This document shows positions 1-6,337 of a DNA stretch of 6,565 bases, piece by piece; within the stretch, counting starts at the first letter, position 1, and each line of letters opens with the position of its first letter. Location: positions 1 through 6,565 of the forward strand of contig CAJPUK010000120.1 of the NCBI GenBank assembly GCA_905373785.1, read 5' to 3'. A program made the position numbers and the translations under genes. This DNA comes from an uncultured Johnsonella sp. Its GTDB lineage: Bacteria; Bacillota; Clostridia; Lachnospirales; Lachnospiraceae. Below the pieces are notes generated by a model. It saw only the letters and a list, made by a program, of their open reading frames with translations. It was not told the DNA's origin and did not search any database.

Positions 1-15
1 AAAGGAGATAATTAT

Positions 16-1269
16 ATGAAAATTTCATATATTTTTACATTAGGACTTGCAATGTCTTTAACTATGAGTATACAAACATTTGCGGCGGCTACAAGCACTC
101 AGCCTACCAGAGAAGCAGCGGTGGAGTGGGCAAAGTCAAAGATTGGCACTGCAATAGACTATGACGGTGCATATGGTGCACAGTGCGTTGATTTGATTAA
201 GGGTTATAGCAATGAACTTTGGAATTATTACAGCCTAAGGGGTAATGCAAGAGATTATGTTTCCAATACTCTGCCTGATGACTGGGCAAGATATGCTGTG
301 GGTCAGGCAACACCCGAACCGGGCGACATAGTGGTATTTGGCGGAGGACAGTTCGGTGTCAGTGCTTATGGACATATAGGAATAGTTTATGCGGTTGACT
401 CATCAAAATATTATTATATTGACTATAGCGGTGCATACAGCGGTTCTCCCGGTGCTGCAAGAAGTGCGGCACTTAACAGATATACCGCACTTATCAAGCC
501 GAGTTTTGCAAATTCAAGTTCTTCTTCATCTTTAAGCAGTGCTGCGGAAATAAACAATGGAGAGTATTATTTTGAAAATTATAACGGAGGAGTGCTTACC
601 ATAGATGACTATACGGGTAACGGGGCTAATGTAAATATTACCGATAAATCAGGACTTTATAGGCAAATGTGGAGGATAGAAAAACTTTCCGATAATTCTT
701 TTAAACTTACTTCCATGCACACCGGCAAAGGAGTAAATGTAAACGGAGACGGTGAGGAAACCTATGAAAATAACAGAAATATCTGGGCATGGGACTATGT
801 TAATGACGGAACCGCCAATTGGTATATAGTAAGTGATGGAGACGGTTGGTACAGACTTATTTGTAAAAGATCGGGAAAGGCAATGTCCGTTACTTCGGAT
901 AGAAATGTAGTTCAAAGAGACTCAGACTCAGGCACAGACCAAAAATGGAGATTAAAGTCAAAGGATGAAGTTGATAATTCAGGGCAAAACTCAAGTTCAT
1001 CAGATAATAATTCAAGTAACAATAACTCAAATAATAACAGTAGCCAAAGAAATACCGCTAATTGGAGATATGACGGATATGGCTGGTGGCTTGAGTATGC
1101 GGACGGTTCATACCCTTGGTCAAGCTGGGTAAGAGTAGACGGTACATGGTACTACTTTAACTACTACGGATATGCAACAAGAGGCTGGGAAGAAATAGCA
1201 GGCAGATGGTATTACTTTGACTCGGATTATAGTATGAGAACCGGTTGGGTTCAGTCGGGAGGAAACTGA
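16..1269 (+). CDS. Secreted CHAP-domain cell-wall hydrolase with ricin-type lectin domain and cell-wall-binding repeats (C-terminus cut by in-frame TGA)
   Basis: Probably an exported peptidoglycan amidase or endopeptidase. The start is set by AAAGGAGA at 1-8, seven bases before the ATG. Residues 1-24 form a signal peptide ending in FAA. Residues about 33-164 are a CHAP domain: Cys57 in AQCVDLIKGY is the predicted nucleophile and His120 in YGHIGIVYAV the general base, with PEPGDIVVF between them; Asp136 may be the third catalytic residue. Residues about 178-315 resemble a ricin-B-type lectin fold, with QMWRI and QKWRL as repeat-end motifs, suggesting glycan binding. A Ser/Asn-rich linker (320-347) precedes aromatic cell-wall-binding repeats (349-417). 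The last repeat stops at GGN followed by TGA, where relatives have Trp; the frame continues 28 codons to TAG at 1354. The truncated product keeps all catalytic and lectin parts. Its exact bond specificity cannot be told. Confidence 0.9.
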   Translation: MKISYIFTLGLAMSLTMSIQTFAAATSTQPTREAAVEWAKSKIGTAIDYDGAYGAQCVDLIKGYSNELWNYYSLRGNARDYVSNTLPDDWARYAVGQATPEPGDIVVFGGGQFGVSAYGHIGIVYAVDSSKYYYIDYSGAYSGSPGAARSAALNRYTALIKPSFANSSSSSSLSSAAEINNGEYYFENYNGGVLTIDDYTGNGANVNITDKSGLYRQMWRIEKLSDNSFKLTSMHTGKGVNVNGDGEETYENNRNIWAWDYVNDGTANWYIVSDGDGWYRLICKRSGKAMSVTSDRNVVQRDSDSGTDQKWRLKSKDEVDNSGQNSSSSDNNSSNNNSNNNSSQRNTANWRYDGYGWWLEYADGSYPWSSWVRVDGTWYYFNYYGYATRGWEEIAGRWYYFDSDYSMRTGWVQSGGN

Positions 1270-1290
1270 TACTATCTTGACTCAAGCGGA
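1245..1290 (+). repeat. DNA-level repeat shared with 1601-1646 (cell-wall-binding module)
   Basis: This 46-base segment aligns without gaps to 1601-1646 in the next gene, including TACTATCTTG and TCAAGCGGA. A second shared stretch of 17 identical bases, AGAACACCGGACGGATA, occurs at 1309-1325 and 1728-1744. The offsets (356 and 419) differ by 63 bases, exactly one 21-residue repeat unit. The copies are direct, so recombination between them could fuse or shorten the two genes. Confidence 0.75.
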
Positions 1291-1356
1291 TATATGCTTG
1301 TAAATACAAGAACACCGGACGGATACTATGTAGGTTTTGACGGAATTTACAGATAG
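1267..1356 (+). other. In-frame continuation of the CHAP gene beyond an internal TGA (TGG-to-TGA at a conserved Trp)
   Basis: TGA at 1267-1269 is followed in the same frame by 28 sense codons and TAG at 1354-1356. The encoded peptide starts YYLDSSGYM and contains NTRTPDGYYVGFDG. It matches the end of the repeat array in the next gene (NSRTPDGYYVGSDG). Ungapped DNA alignment of 1245-1290 with 1601-1646 places TGA opposite the TGG of Trp87 there. The segment is therefore the native end of the binding domain, now untranslated or reached only by readthrough. The full-length form would be 446 residues. Causes to consider are a recent nonsense mutation, a sequencing error, or programmed or leaky UGA readthrough. 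Confidence 0.85.
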
Positions 1357-1363
1357 GAGAGAG
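1355..1363 (+). promoter_or_regulatory. Shine-Dalgarno site of the second surface-protein gene, overlapping the ancestral stop of the first
   Basis: AGGAGAGAG lies just before the ATG at 1365 and fixes that start. Its first bases are the AG of the TAG that ends the extended upstream frame. Such tight packing suggests that the upstream gene originally ended here and that the two genes were translationally coupled. With the early TGA, ribosomes terminate 95 bases upstream of the start, which may weaken coupling (inference). Confidence 0.7.
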
Positions 1364-1364
1364 T

Positions 1365-2303
1365 ATGTTAAATAATAAGAGAAAAGACAAATATTTTAAT
1401 AAAATTGTAAGTTTTGCATTGTGCCTTATAATGACCTTTTCATTTGGTATAAATGCCAAGGCGGCAAATGCGTATTGGAGAAGGGACGGTAGAGGTTGGT
1501 GGCTCGAATATGAGTCAGGAGGCTATCCTTATAATACCTGGTTAAAAGTAGGTGGATATTGGTATTGTTTTAACGGAAGCGGCTATGTAATTCAAAACAG
1601 TTGGGTACAGTCGGGCGGCAGTTGGTACTATCTTGGTTCAAGCGGAGCTATGGCAGTCTCTACTTGGGTACAATCAAGCGGAAAGTGGTATTATGTAGGT
1701 TCTGACGGAGCGATGTATGTAAACAGCAGAACACCGGACGGATATTATGTGGGTTCAGACGGGGCTTGGAGCAGTGGAGGTTCAGGAGGGTCAGGTTCTA
1801 ATGTAAGTACTTCTAACACACATGTTTTGAGAGCGGTGGAGTTTGGAGATGATTTAGAACAAGCTTCATATAAAACGCCTGTCAGCCTGTATACATCATC
1901 TTTGGATAGTGCAACCAGACTGGATTCAATGTTATGGGTTGCACATGCATATAAAGATTCAAGACTTAGTGAATCAGGAGAATACTTTGTTATGAATGTT
2001 AATGATGCAAAGGAAATGATAAGGCAAATATTCGGTTCTGTTACATCACAAGATGTATCCGCTATGAGTATAAGCGGAACGAATATGTATTACAATAGTG
2101 TAGCCTTTAGAGGTGATGCCGGACCACACAGATTTAAAAGTCCTAATTCTGCAAATTTGGAAGGCAGTCAAGTAAGAATTGTAGGAGATATTACCGATTA
2201 TGAAAACTATTATATTGGAACTTATACTATAATTCTCAGCAAAACCGATGGAGGATATTTTGGAGGCTATAGTTTCCAAAGCCTATCTACCAGTTATAAT
2301 TGA
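1365..2303 (+). CDS. Secreted protein with cell-wall-binding repeats and an unrecognised C-terminal domain
   Basis: Residues 1 to about 33-36 form a signal peptide (KRKDKYFNK positive stretch, hydrophobic 14-28, then AKAANA). Cys20 does not sit in a lipobox, so signal peptidase I export is expected. Residues 37-134 are aromatic/Gly cell-wall-binding repeats of the choline-binding-like superfamily. They open with GRGWWLEYESGGYPYNTW and include two clear 21-residue units (79-99 and 100-120) with core WVQSxGxWYY. A Gly/Ser linker (136-148) leads to a domain at about 152-312, rich in Tyr, Ser and Asp, with no catalytic motif I recognise. The binding module is nearly the same as the one ending the upstream CHAP protein, so both probably attach to the same wall polymer. 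The TGA stop is directly followed by an in-frame TAA. The C-terminal domain could be an adhesin, a binding domain or an uncharacterised enzyme; I assign no function. Confidence 0.85.
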   Translation: MLNNKRKDKYFNKIVSFALCLIMTFSFGINAKAANAYWRRDGRGWWLEYESGGYPYNTWLKVGGYWYCFNGSGYVIQNSWVQSGGSWYYLGSSGAMAVSTWVQSSGKWYYVGSDGAMYVNSRTPDGYYVGSDGAWSSGGSGGSGSNVSTSNTHVLRAVEFGDDLEQASYKTPVSLYTSSLDSATRLDSMLWVAHAYKDSRLSESGEYFVMNVNDAKEMIRQIFGSVTSQDVSAMSISGTNMYYNSVAFRGDAGPHRFKSPNSANLEGSQVRIVGDITDYENYYIGTYTIILSKTDGGYFGGYSFQSLSTSYN

Positions 2304-2344
2304 TAAGCGATTAAGTATTGAATCAGAAAAATATTCATACTAAC

Positions 2345-2354
2345 ATACCGGTAT
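2345..2354. repeat. 10-bp perfect palindrome ATACCGGTAT
   Basis: This is a perfect palindrome between the stop of the second surface-protein gene and its terminator. It is isolated, and no promoter is evident beside it. It could be a protein-binding site or chance; I see no further support. Confidence 0.3.
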
Positions 2355-2387
2355 ATCGGGTTAAAAATAGTATAATAATACCTAAAC

Positions 2388-2430
2388 AGCCACTCAGAAA
2401 TGATGTGATAGCTCTGAGTGGCTATTTTTT
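2388..2430 (+). terminator. Rho-independent terminator after the surface-protein genes
   Basis: AGCCACTCAGA (2388-2398) pairs perfectly with TCTGAGTGGCT (2413-2423), an 11-bp stem with a 14-base loop. It is followed one base later by six T (2425-2430). It lies 85 bases past the stop of the second surface-protein gene. It separates that transcript from the downstream signalling operon. Confidence 0.92.
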
Positions 2431-2450
2431 AAATAAATATAGTAAAAAAC

Positions 2451-2480
2451 TTTACAAAAATATTAAAAGAATGTAATATT
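2451..2480 (+). promoter_or_regulatory. Candidate sigma-A promoter of the two-component operon
   Basis: TTTACA (2451-2456) and TAATAT (2474-2479) are spaced 17 bases apart and preceded by an A-rich stretch. They lie about 75 bases upstream of the first operon ATG and just after the terminator of the preceding unit. TG at 2472-2473 adjoins the -10, so an overlapping reading (TG-T-AATATT) with an 18-base spacer is also possible. A second, weaker -10 (TACAAT at 2496-2501) has no good -35. The assignment is by eye. Confidence 0.5.
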
Positions 2481-2481
2481 A

Positions 2482-2519
2482 GTCTGTAAAAGTAGTACAA
2501 TTTTTCAAATAAATCAGAC
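2482..2519. promoter_or_regulatory. Possible operator-like inverted repeats downstream of the operon promoter
   Basis: GTCTG (2482-2486) and CAGAC (2515-2519) form an inverted pair with a 28-base gap. TTTACA (2451-2456) and TGTAAA (2485-2490) form another inverted pair spanning the candidate promoter. In AT-rich DNA such short matches occur by chance, so this is only a weak candidate for autoregulation by the operon's own response regulator. Confidence 0.2.
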
Positions 2520-2554
2520 ATAATTGCATTTATATACAAGTATGGAGTGGGGTT

Positions 2555-4300
2555 ATGAAACTGTATCATAAACAGTTATTTTATATTGTAATTGTATTTA
2601 CCGCATTATTATTAGCCTCTTTTTTACTTTTTCAAATCGAAAGTCAAACTGCGAGGTTTAAGATTTATCCGGAATTTACAAGAGGAACAAAGGGTGTAAT
2701 GAGCGATATGGTTTTTGCTATAGTCGCCTTTATACTGCATTTGCTGTGTTTAAGTATATGGTGGAATACGATAAGGATAAGGGTGATACAAAGGGGAGTA
2801 CGCCTATATTTATTTTTGATACATACTATCATGCTGTTTTATATTGTACATTGTTTTTTTATTACAAGTATTTATGACACCAACCTGCAACTTCTTAGAG
2901 TCAGCGGTTATTTTGTAAGTATACCTTTCTTTTTTATACCTCTTTTCGGTTATTATGCATCACTTTGTATAGGTAAAGAAAGTGCAGTTCTTCCTTGGAA
3001 GGCATATTTGCTTTTAATTCCCGCAATAGTATTTACAGTATTATTTTTAAGCAGCGAGTTCCACAGTTTGCTTTTTGTAAAACTTCCCGGTGAGAAACAG
3101 CCGAATTTGCAATTTCATACAACTATACTTTCTACCTTTGTATTTATTTGGGTTATAATCCTGGAAAGTGCAAAGTCGTGGCATATCTTAAAAATAAGCG
3201 GAGGGGCAAAGCGGCTTAAATTTTTTAAAAGAGTTCCTTTTTACATTGTGTTTGTAGAGGTTGCATATATATTGCCGATATATATGCAATCTTATGTGGT
3301 GGAGTATGAACTTATAGAAAATATAGCAAGTTTTTTTCTTATGGAAATATTTATTTGGGAAAGCTGTATAGCAGTAGGTATGGTACAGGTCAACTCTTAT
3401 CATAAGCAAGTTTTTGATACTTCAAGCATATTGATGCAAATCACGGATGATGAGGGTAATGTATTCAGAACATCCAAGAATGCCGCTCCGATTACAAAAC
3501 AAGAGTTTGCAAAGCTTAAGAAAAATAAAGTTTTGTACAATAAGGACACAGCGGAAAAATACATAAGTAAACTAAGTAAGGGGTATTTAATTTGGGAAAA
3601 GGATGTAAGGGAGCTTAATTTTTATATAAAGGAATTAAAGGAGTTACAAAAAAGATTGCATGATGAGGTTGAAATCACAAAACTTGAGGCTACAGTAAGA
3701 GCTGAACAGGTTAAGGTAAAAGAAAGGCAAAGAATCTATAATACACTTGCATTAAAACTTTCAAAACAAAGCAATATGGTTACACTTTTATTAAAAGATC
3801 TGCTTGGAAAGAGCAGAGAACAAACAAGCATCTGCCTGGGAAAACTTATATTGATAGCAACCTATATCAAAAGATACAGCAATCTGTATTTGATAAGTGA
3901 AAATAATGAAAATATATATGCAGCGGAACTGAGACTATGTTTTAGTGAAATTAAGCAAATACTCGAAGAATTAAATATAAATAATGAGCTTGTTTTTAAT
4001 ATACCCGATGATAAGAAAATTAAAAGCAGATTCTGTCTTTATTGTTGCAGGATTTGGGAGTATGCAATAGAGTTTTTGAATTTTGAGCTTTTAGAGGTTT
4101 TATTTTTGGCAAATTCCCGGGAAGAAGGTCAGGGTGAAGTTGATTTTATCATAAGCATCATAAAGACAAATGCTATCAAATATCCGGGCTTTAAGGCTTA
4201 TATCAATAACAGACTTGAGGAAGAAGATATTAAAAATACTTATGATACATCCGTTTATGAAACGGATGAAGGTTTGGTAATTGAGATGAAAGGTTTATAA
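2555..4300 (+). CDS. 8-TM sensor histidine pseudokinase (degenerate HisKA_3-like protein)
   Basis: This is a membrane signalling protein, first gene of a three-gene operon. GGAG at 2544-2547 supports the ATG. Hydrophobic segments at about 7-27, 52-72, 83-105, 116-139, 149-167, 190-204, 226-246 and 257-277 give eight TMs, with basic loops (73-82, 205-226) on the cytoplasmic side. This resembles the 7TM input region of some histidine kinases plus one extra N-terminal helix. A short PAS-like stretch (about 291-318) and a coiled coil (350-392) follow. ERQRIYNTLA (390-399) aligns with the HisKA_3 pattern ERxRIxxxLH, but the His position is Ala399. The C-terminal part (about 475-581) resembles a worn ATPase domain: WEYAIE (501-506) replaces the N-box Asn with Glu, and no clear G boxes are seen. 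CxxCC at 494-498 is notable. It probably senses a signal and regulates the adjacent kinase, perhaps as a heterodimer (inference). Confidence 0.8.
   Translation: MKLYHKQLFYIVIVFTALLLASFLLFQIESQTARFKIYPEFTRGTKGVMSDMVFAIVAFILHLLCLSIWWNTIRIRVIQRGVRLYLFLIHTIMLFYIVHCFFITSIYDTNLQLLRVSGYFVSIPFFFIPLFGYYASLCIGKESAVLPWKAYLLLIPAIVFTVLFLSSEFHSLLFVKLPGEKQPNLQFHTTILSTFVFIWVIILESAKSWHILKISGGAKRLKFFKRVPFYIVFVEVAYILPIYMQSYVVEYELIENIASFFLMEIFIWESCIAVGMVQVNSYHKQVFDTSSILMQITDDEGNVFRTSKNAAPITKQEFAKLKKNKVLYNKDTAEKYISKLSKGYLIWEKDVRELNFYIKELKELQKRLHDEVEITKLEATVRAEQVKVKERQRIYNTLALKLSKQSNMVTLLLKDLLGKSREQTSICLGKLILIATYIKRYSNLYLISENNENIYAAELRLCFSEIKQILEELNINNELVFNIPDDKKIKSRFCLYCCRIWEYAIEFLNFELLEVLFLANSREEGQGEVDFIISIIKTNAIKYPGFKAYINNRLEEEDIKNTYDTSVYETDEGLVIEMKGL
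4289..4293 (+). promoter_or_regulatory. Shine-Dalgarno site of the active kinase gene, inside the end of the pseudokinase gene
   Basis: AAAGG lies within the last codons of the upstream gene, nine bases before the ATG at 4303. The upstream TAA ends at 4300, leaving only two bases between stop and start. This arrangement suggests coupled translation and near-equal amounts of the two proteins, as expected for partners in one complex. Confidence 0.6.
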
Positions 4301-4302
4301 TA

Positions 4303-5586
4303 ATGACAGGAGTGTTAATATATTTATATGAGATGTTACTTTTTATAGTACCTACACTGAGTCTTGTTTGGATAACTTATCGTATTTCTATGTTGAAGGC
4401 ATACAGTGAATCATTAGTAAAATATGTATATTATATTTTTATGGTATTATGCTGTATATCCGATATGTATATTTATGGGTGCTTTTTCAGGCTGAAAGTT
4501 TTATATAATTATGGCAATAATCTTGTTTTAAGCTTGTCACAAACCGGATTTTTAGTTTTGCATTTTATAGGCATATATTATCTACAAAAAGATAGGATAC
4601 AAAAGCAGAATTTTAATACTGCCATTATAGCTGAAGCCGTGGATGAATTTCCGGGAGGACTCAGTTTTTCCGATAAAGACGGAGTACCTATTTTGGTTAA
4701 TAAGAAGATGCACAGGCTTATTTATGAGCTTGTAAATCTTCCCTTTATAGACGCCAATGCTGTATGGCAGGCTTTGTCCTTGAAGGCTGAAAAAAATCAA
4801 TTTAATCCCAAACTTCTAAAAAAGGAACAGGGTTTGTATGAGTTATATCACAAACTTAAGGACGGAAGTATTTGGCGTTTTAAGAAAAGTGTGATAAGTG
4901 CTCAAACGGAAGAATATGTTCAAATAGAGGCTATTGATATAAGCAATCTTGCAAGTATTGCCAATGAGATAAATGAAGATAATAAGGAGCTGAAAAATCA
5001 AAATAAGAGAATTAAATTAGTAAGTCTGGAACTTGAGAAGGTAAACAGGGATAAGGAAAGGTATTTTGCAAAAGTAGCTTTACATGGAGAGTTTGGAGAA
5101 TACATACTTTGGCTAAGGCAATTTCTAAAAGAGAGTAAGGAAGGAAGTATCTGTATGTCCGATTTCAAGCAACTGGAGACAAGATGGTATAAAGCTAAAG
5201 ATATTATTAAAGGAATAGGTATGAGCTCTGAAACTGCAGAGATTGAAAATGAGCTTCTTAAAGTAGGAAAATTAATAGGTTGTAATATATTTTTCCCCAA
5301 GGAAAAACCGTATAAAACCTATCAGGCTCTGTACTACACTGCCATACGAGAGGCTTTAACCAATGCTGTAAGGCATGCAGCTGCAGATGAGTTATATATA
5401 AAAATCGAAGAAAAATTAAATTTTCAAAAGGTAACGATATTTGATAATGGTTCTAAAAAGATAAATTTTGTCAGGGAGGGAAATGGTCTGTCTGCATTGC
5501 GTAAGTTGATGGAAAAAGAGGGAGTCAAACTTAAACTTCAAACAGAGGGAGTGTTTAAGTTGCTGATTACGTTTCCACATAAATAG
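4303..5586 (+). CDS. Membrane sensor histidine kinase, HisKA_3/HATPase_c type, with PAS-like domain
   Basis: This is the predicted active kinase of the operon. Three TM helices (about 5-27, 40-62, 74-95) place the rest in the cytoplasm. Residues about 106-215 look like a PAS domain (FPGGLSFSDKDGVPILVN; GSIWRF; EAIDIS). A coiled coil (222-252) leads to ERYFAKVALHGEFGE (252-266), which fits the HisKA_3 pattern ERxxxxxxLHDxxG. His261 is the likely phosphoacceptor, although the usual following Asp is Gly262. The ATPase domain (about 335-425) keeps an N box (REALTNAVRHA, with Glu350 and Asn354), a G1 box (DNG, 381-383) and a G2 box (EGNGLSALRKL from 392). The protein should autophosphorylate and donate phosphate to the response regulator encoded 9 bases downstream. 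It has little extracellular sequence, so sensing may occur through the PAS domain, the membrane, or the upstream pseudokinase (inference). Confidence 0.88.
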   Translation: MTGVLIYLYEMLLFIVPTLSLVWITYRISMLKAYSESLVKYVYYIFMVLCCISDMYIYGCFFRLKVLYNYGNNLVLSLSQTGFLVLHFIGIYYLQKDRIQKQNFNTAIIAEAVDEFPGGLSFSDKDGVPILVNKKMHRLIYELVNLPFIDANAVWQALSLKAEKNQFNPKLLKKEQGLYELYHKLKDGSIWRFKKSVISAQTEEYVQIEAIDISNLASIANEINEDNKELKNQNKRIKLVSLELEKVNRDKERYFAKVALHGEFGEYILWLRQFLKESKEGSICMSDFKQLETRWYKAKDIIKGIGMSSETAEIENELLKVGKLIGCNIFFPKEKPYKTYQALYYTAIREALTNAVRHAAADELYIKIEEKLNFQKVTIFDNGSKKINFVREGNGLSALRKLMEKEGVKLKLQTEGVFKLLITFPHK

Positions 5587-5590
5587 GAGG
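5585..5590 (+). promoter_or_regulatory. Shine-Dalgarno AGGAGG of the response-regulator gene, overlapping the kinase stop codon
   Basis: A full AGGAGG starts inside the kinase's TAG (5584-5586) and ends five bases before the ATG at 5596. It fixes that start and implies efficient, probably coupled, translation of the regulator. Confidence 0.75.
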
Positions 5591-5595
5591 CTGTT

Positions 5596-6219
5596 ATGAT
5601 AAATGTGCTTATTGTAGATGATTCGAGGATTGCAAGAAAAATTATGGAATATGAGCTTAAAGCCATGCCTGAGTATAAAATACTTACATTTATAGAAGAT
5701 GCTGAAAATGCAAAGCCTATATGTATGAGTACCAAGGTGGATTTGATTTTAATGGATGTATGTACGGCATCAGACTCATCGGGACTTAAGGCGGCTGCGG
5801 ATATTAAAAAAAGCTGTTCCGATATTAAGATCATCATTACAACTTCCATGCCTGAGTATACATTTATCATGAAGGCGAAAATGGCAGGCTGCGAAAGTTT
5901 TTGGTATAAGGATTATGGCAATATAGGTTTAAGAGAAGTCATAGAGCGAACTATGAAGGGGGAGAGGGTCTACCCCGACAAGACTCCTGACGTGGATATA
6001 CATGGGGTCCCTATAAGTCAATTTACCCCTGCACAGCTTAGAGTACTTAGGGAGCTGGCAATGGGACTTTCACAGGAGGAGGTTGCAAAAAAACTCTGTC
6101 TTTCGAGAAGTGTTATAAAAGGTCATATCAGTCACATGTGTGAAAAGACCAATACAAGTAAGACTTTGCAATTGGTTACCGAAGCAATAGAAAAGAGGGT
6201 AATACTGCCAAAGTATTAG
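5596..6219 (+). CDS. NarL/LuxR-family response regulator
   Basis: This is the output protein of the operon, with a receiver domain at residues 1-120 and a LuxR-type DNA-binding domain at about 142-205. The acidic pair Asp8/Asp9, phosphoacceptor Asp54 in LILMDV, Thr82/Thr83 and Lys105 (FWYKD) are all present, so phosphorylation is expected. The HTH region (TPAQLRVLRELAMGLSQEEV, then LSRSVIKGHISHMCEKTNTS) matches the family. The loop after Asp54 reads DVCTASDSSGL, one residue longer than the usual DxxMPxxDGL form and without the conserved Pro. From memory, similar loops with SMPE and SFWYK motifs occur in other Firmicutes regulators, so this may mark a subfamily. At 207 residues the length is normal for NarL-type proteins. 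Target promoters are not identifiable here; the operon's own promoter is one candidate. Confidence 0.93.
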   Translation: MINVLIVDDSRIARKIMEYELKAMPEYKILTFIEDAENAKPICMSTKVDLILMDVCTASDSSGLKAAADIKKSCSDIKIIITTSMPEYTFIMKAKMAGCESFWYKDYGNIGLREVIERTMKGERVYPDKTPDVDIHGVPISQFTPAQLRVLRELAMGLSQEEVAKKLCLSRSVIKGHISHMCEKTNTSKTLQLVTEAIEKRVILPKY

Positions 6220-6312
6220 TGCATCGTTTAAAAAATAACTTACAAATAACTTGCTTTTATTCATCATGCTGCATATGTATATTTAGCTACACAAACTTGC
6301 AGTTAAATTAGA
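6220..6312. other. Gene-free AT-rich spacer after the response regulator
   Basis: I see no coding region, RNA gene or strong terminator here. There is a short direct repeat (ATAACTTACAA / ATAACTTGC around 6235-6255) and a weak CTGCA/TGCAG pair with a long loop. The operon transcript may therefore run into the large palindrome that follows. Confidence 0.5.
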
Positions 6313-6337
6313 GTTACAGTTCAGATACCAATGTTTA

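Noticed and set aside
649..915. Minus-strand open frame of 88 codons inside the CHAP gene
   Set aside because: Antisense shadow of a clearly coding region; no Shine-Dalgarno site or recognisable protein features.
1267..1269. TGA as selenocysteine or a reassigned Trp codon
   Set aside because: No evident SECIS-like hairpin was found by eye just downstream, the position is a structural Trp and not a redox site, and all other Trp codons in the window are TGG.
1365..1430. Lipoprotein signal with Cys20 as lipid anchor
   Set aside because: Residues before Cys20 are F-A-L; Leu at -1 does not fit the lipobox, and an AKAANA-type signal peptidase I site follows.
1157..1459. Minus-strand open frame spanning the junction of the two surface-protein genes
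   Set aside because: Overlaps repeat-coding DNA and the next signal peptide on the other strand; no coding features.
2524..2540. TTGCAT at 2524-2529 as the -35 of a promoter for the signalling operon
   Set aside because: No -10 fits at 16-18 bases; that position already holds the Shine-Dalgarno region.
4998..5300. Minus-strand open frame of 100 codons inside the kinase gene
   Set aside because: Lies opposite the coiled coil and H-box coding region; its Ser/Leu-rich translation is typical of antisense to Lys/Glu-rich coding sequence.
5538..5870. Minus-strand open frame of 110 codons over the response regulator
   Set aside because: Antisense to the conserved receiver domain; no ribosome site or independent support.
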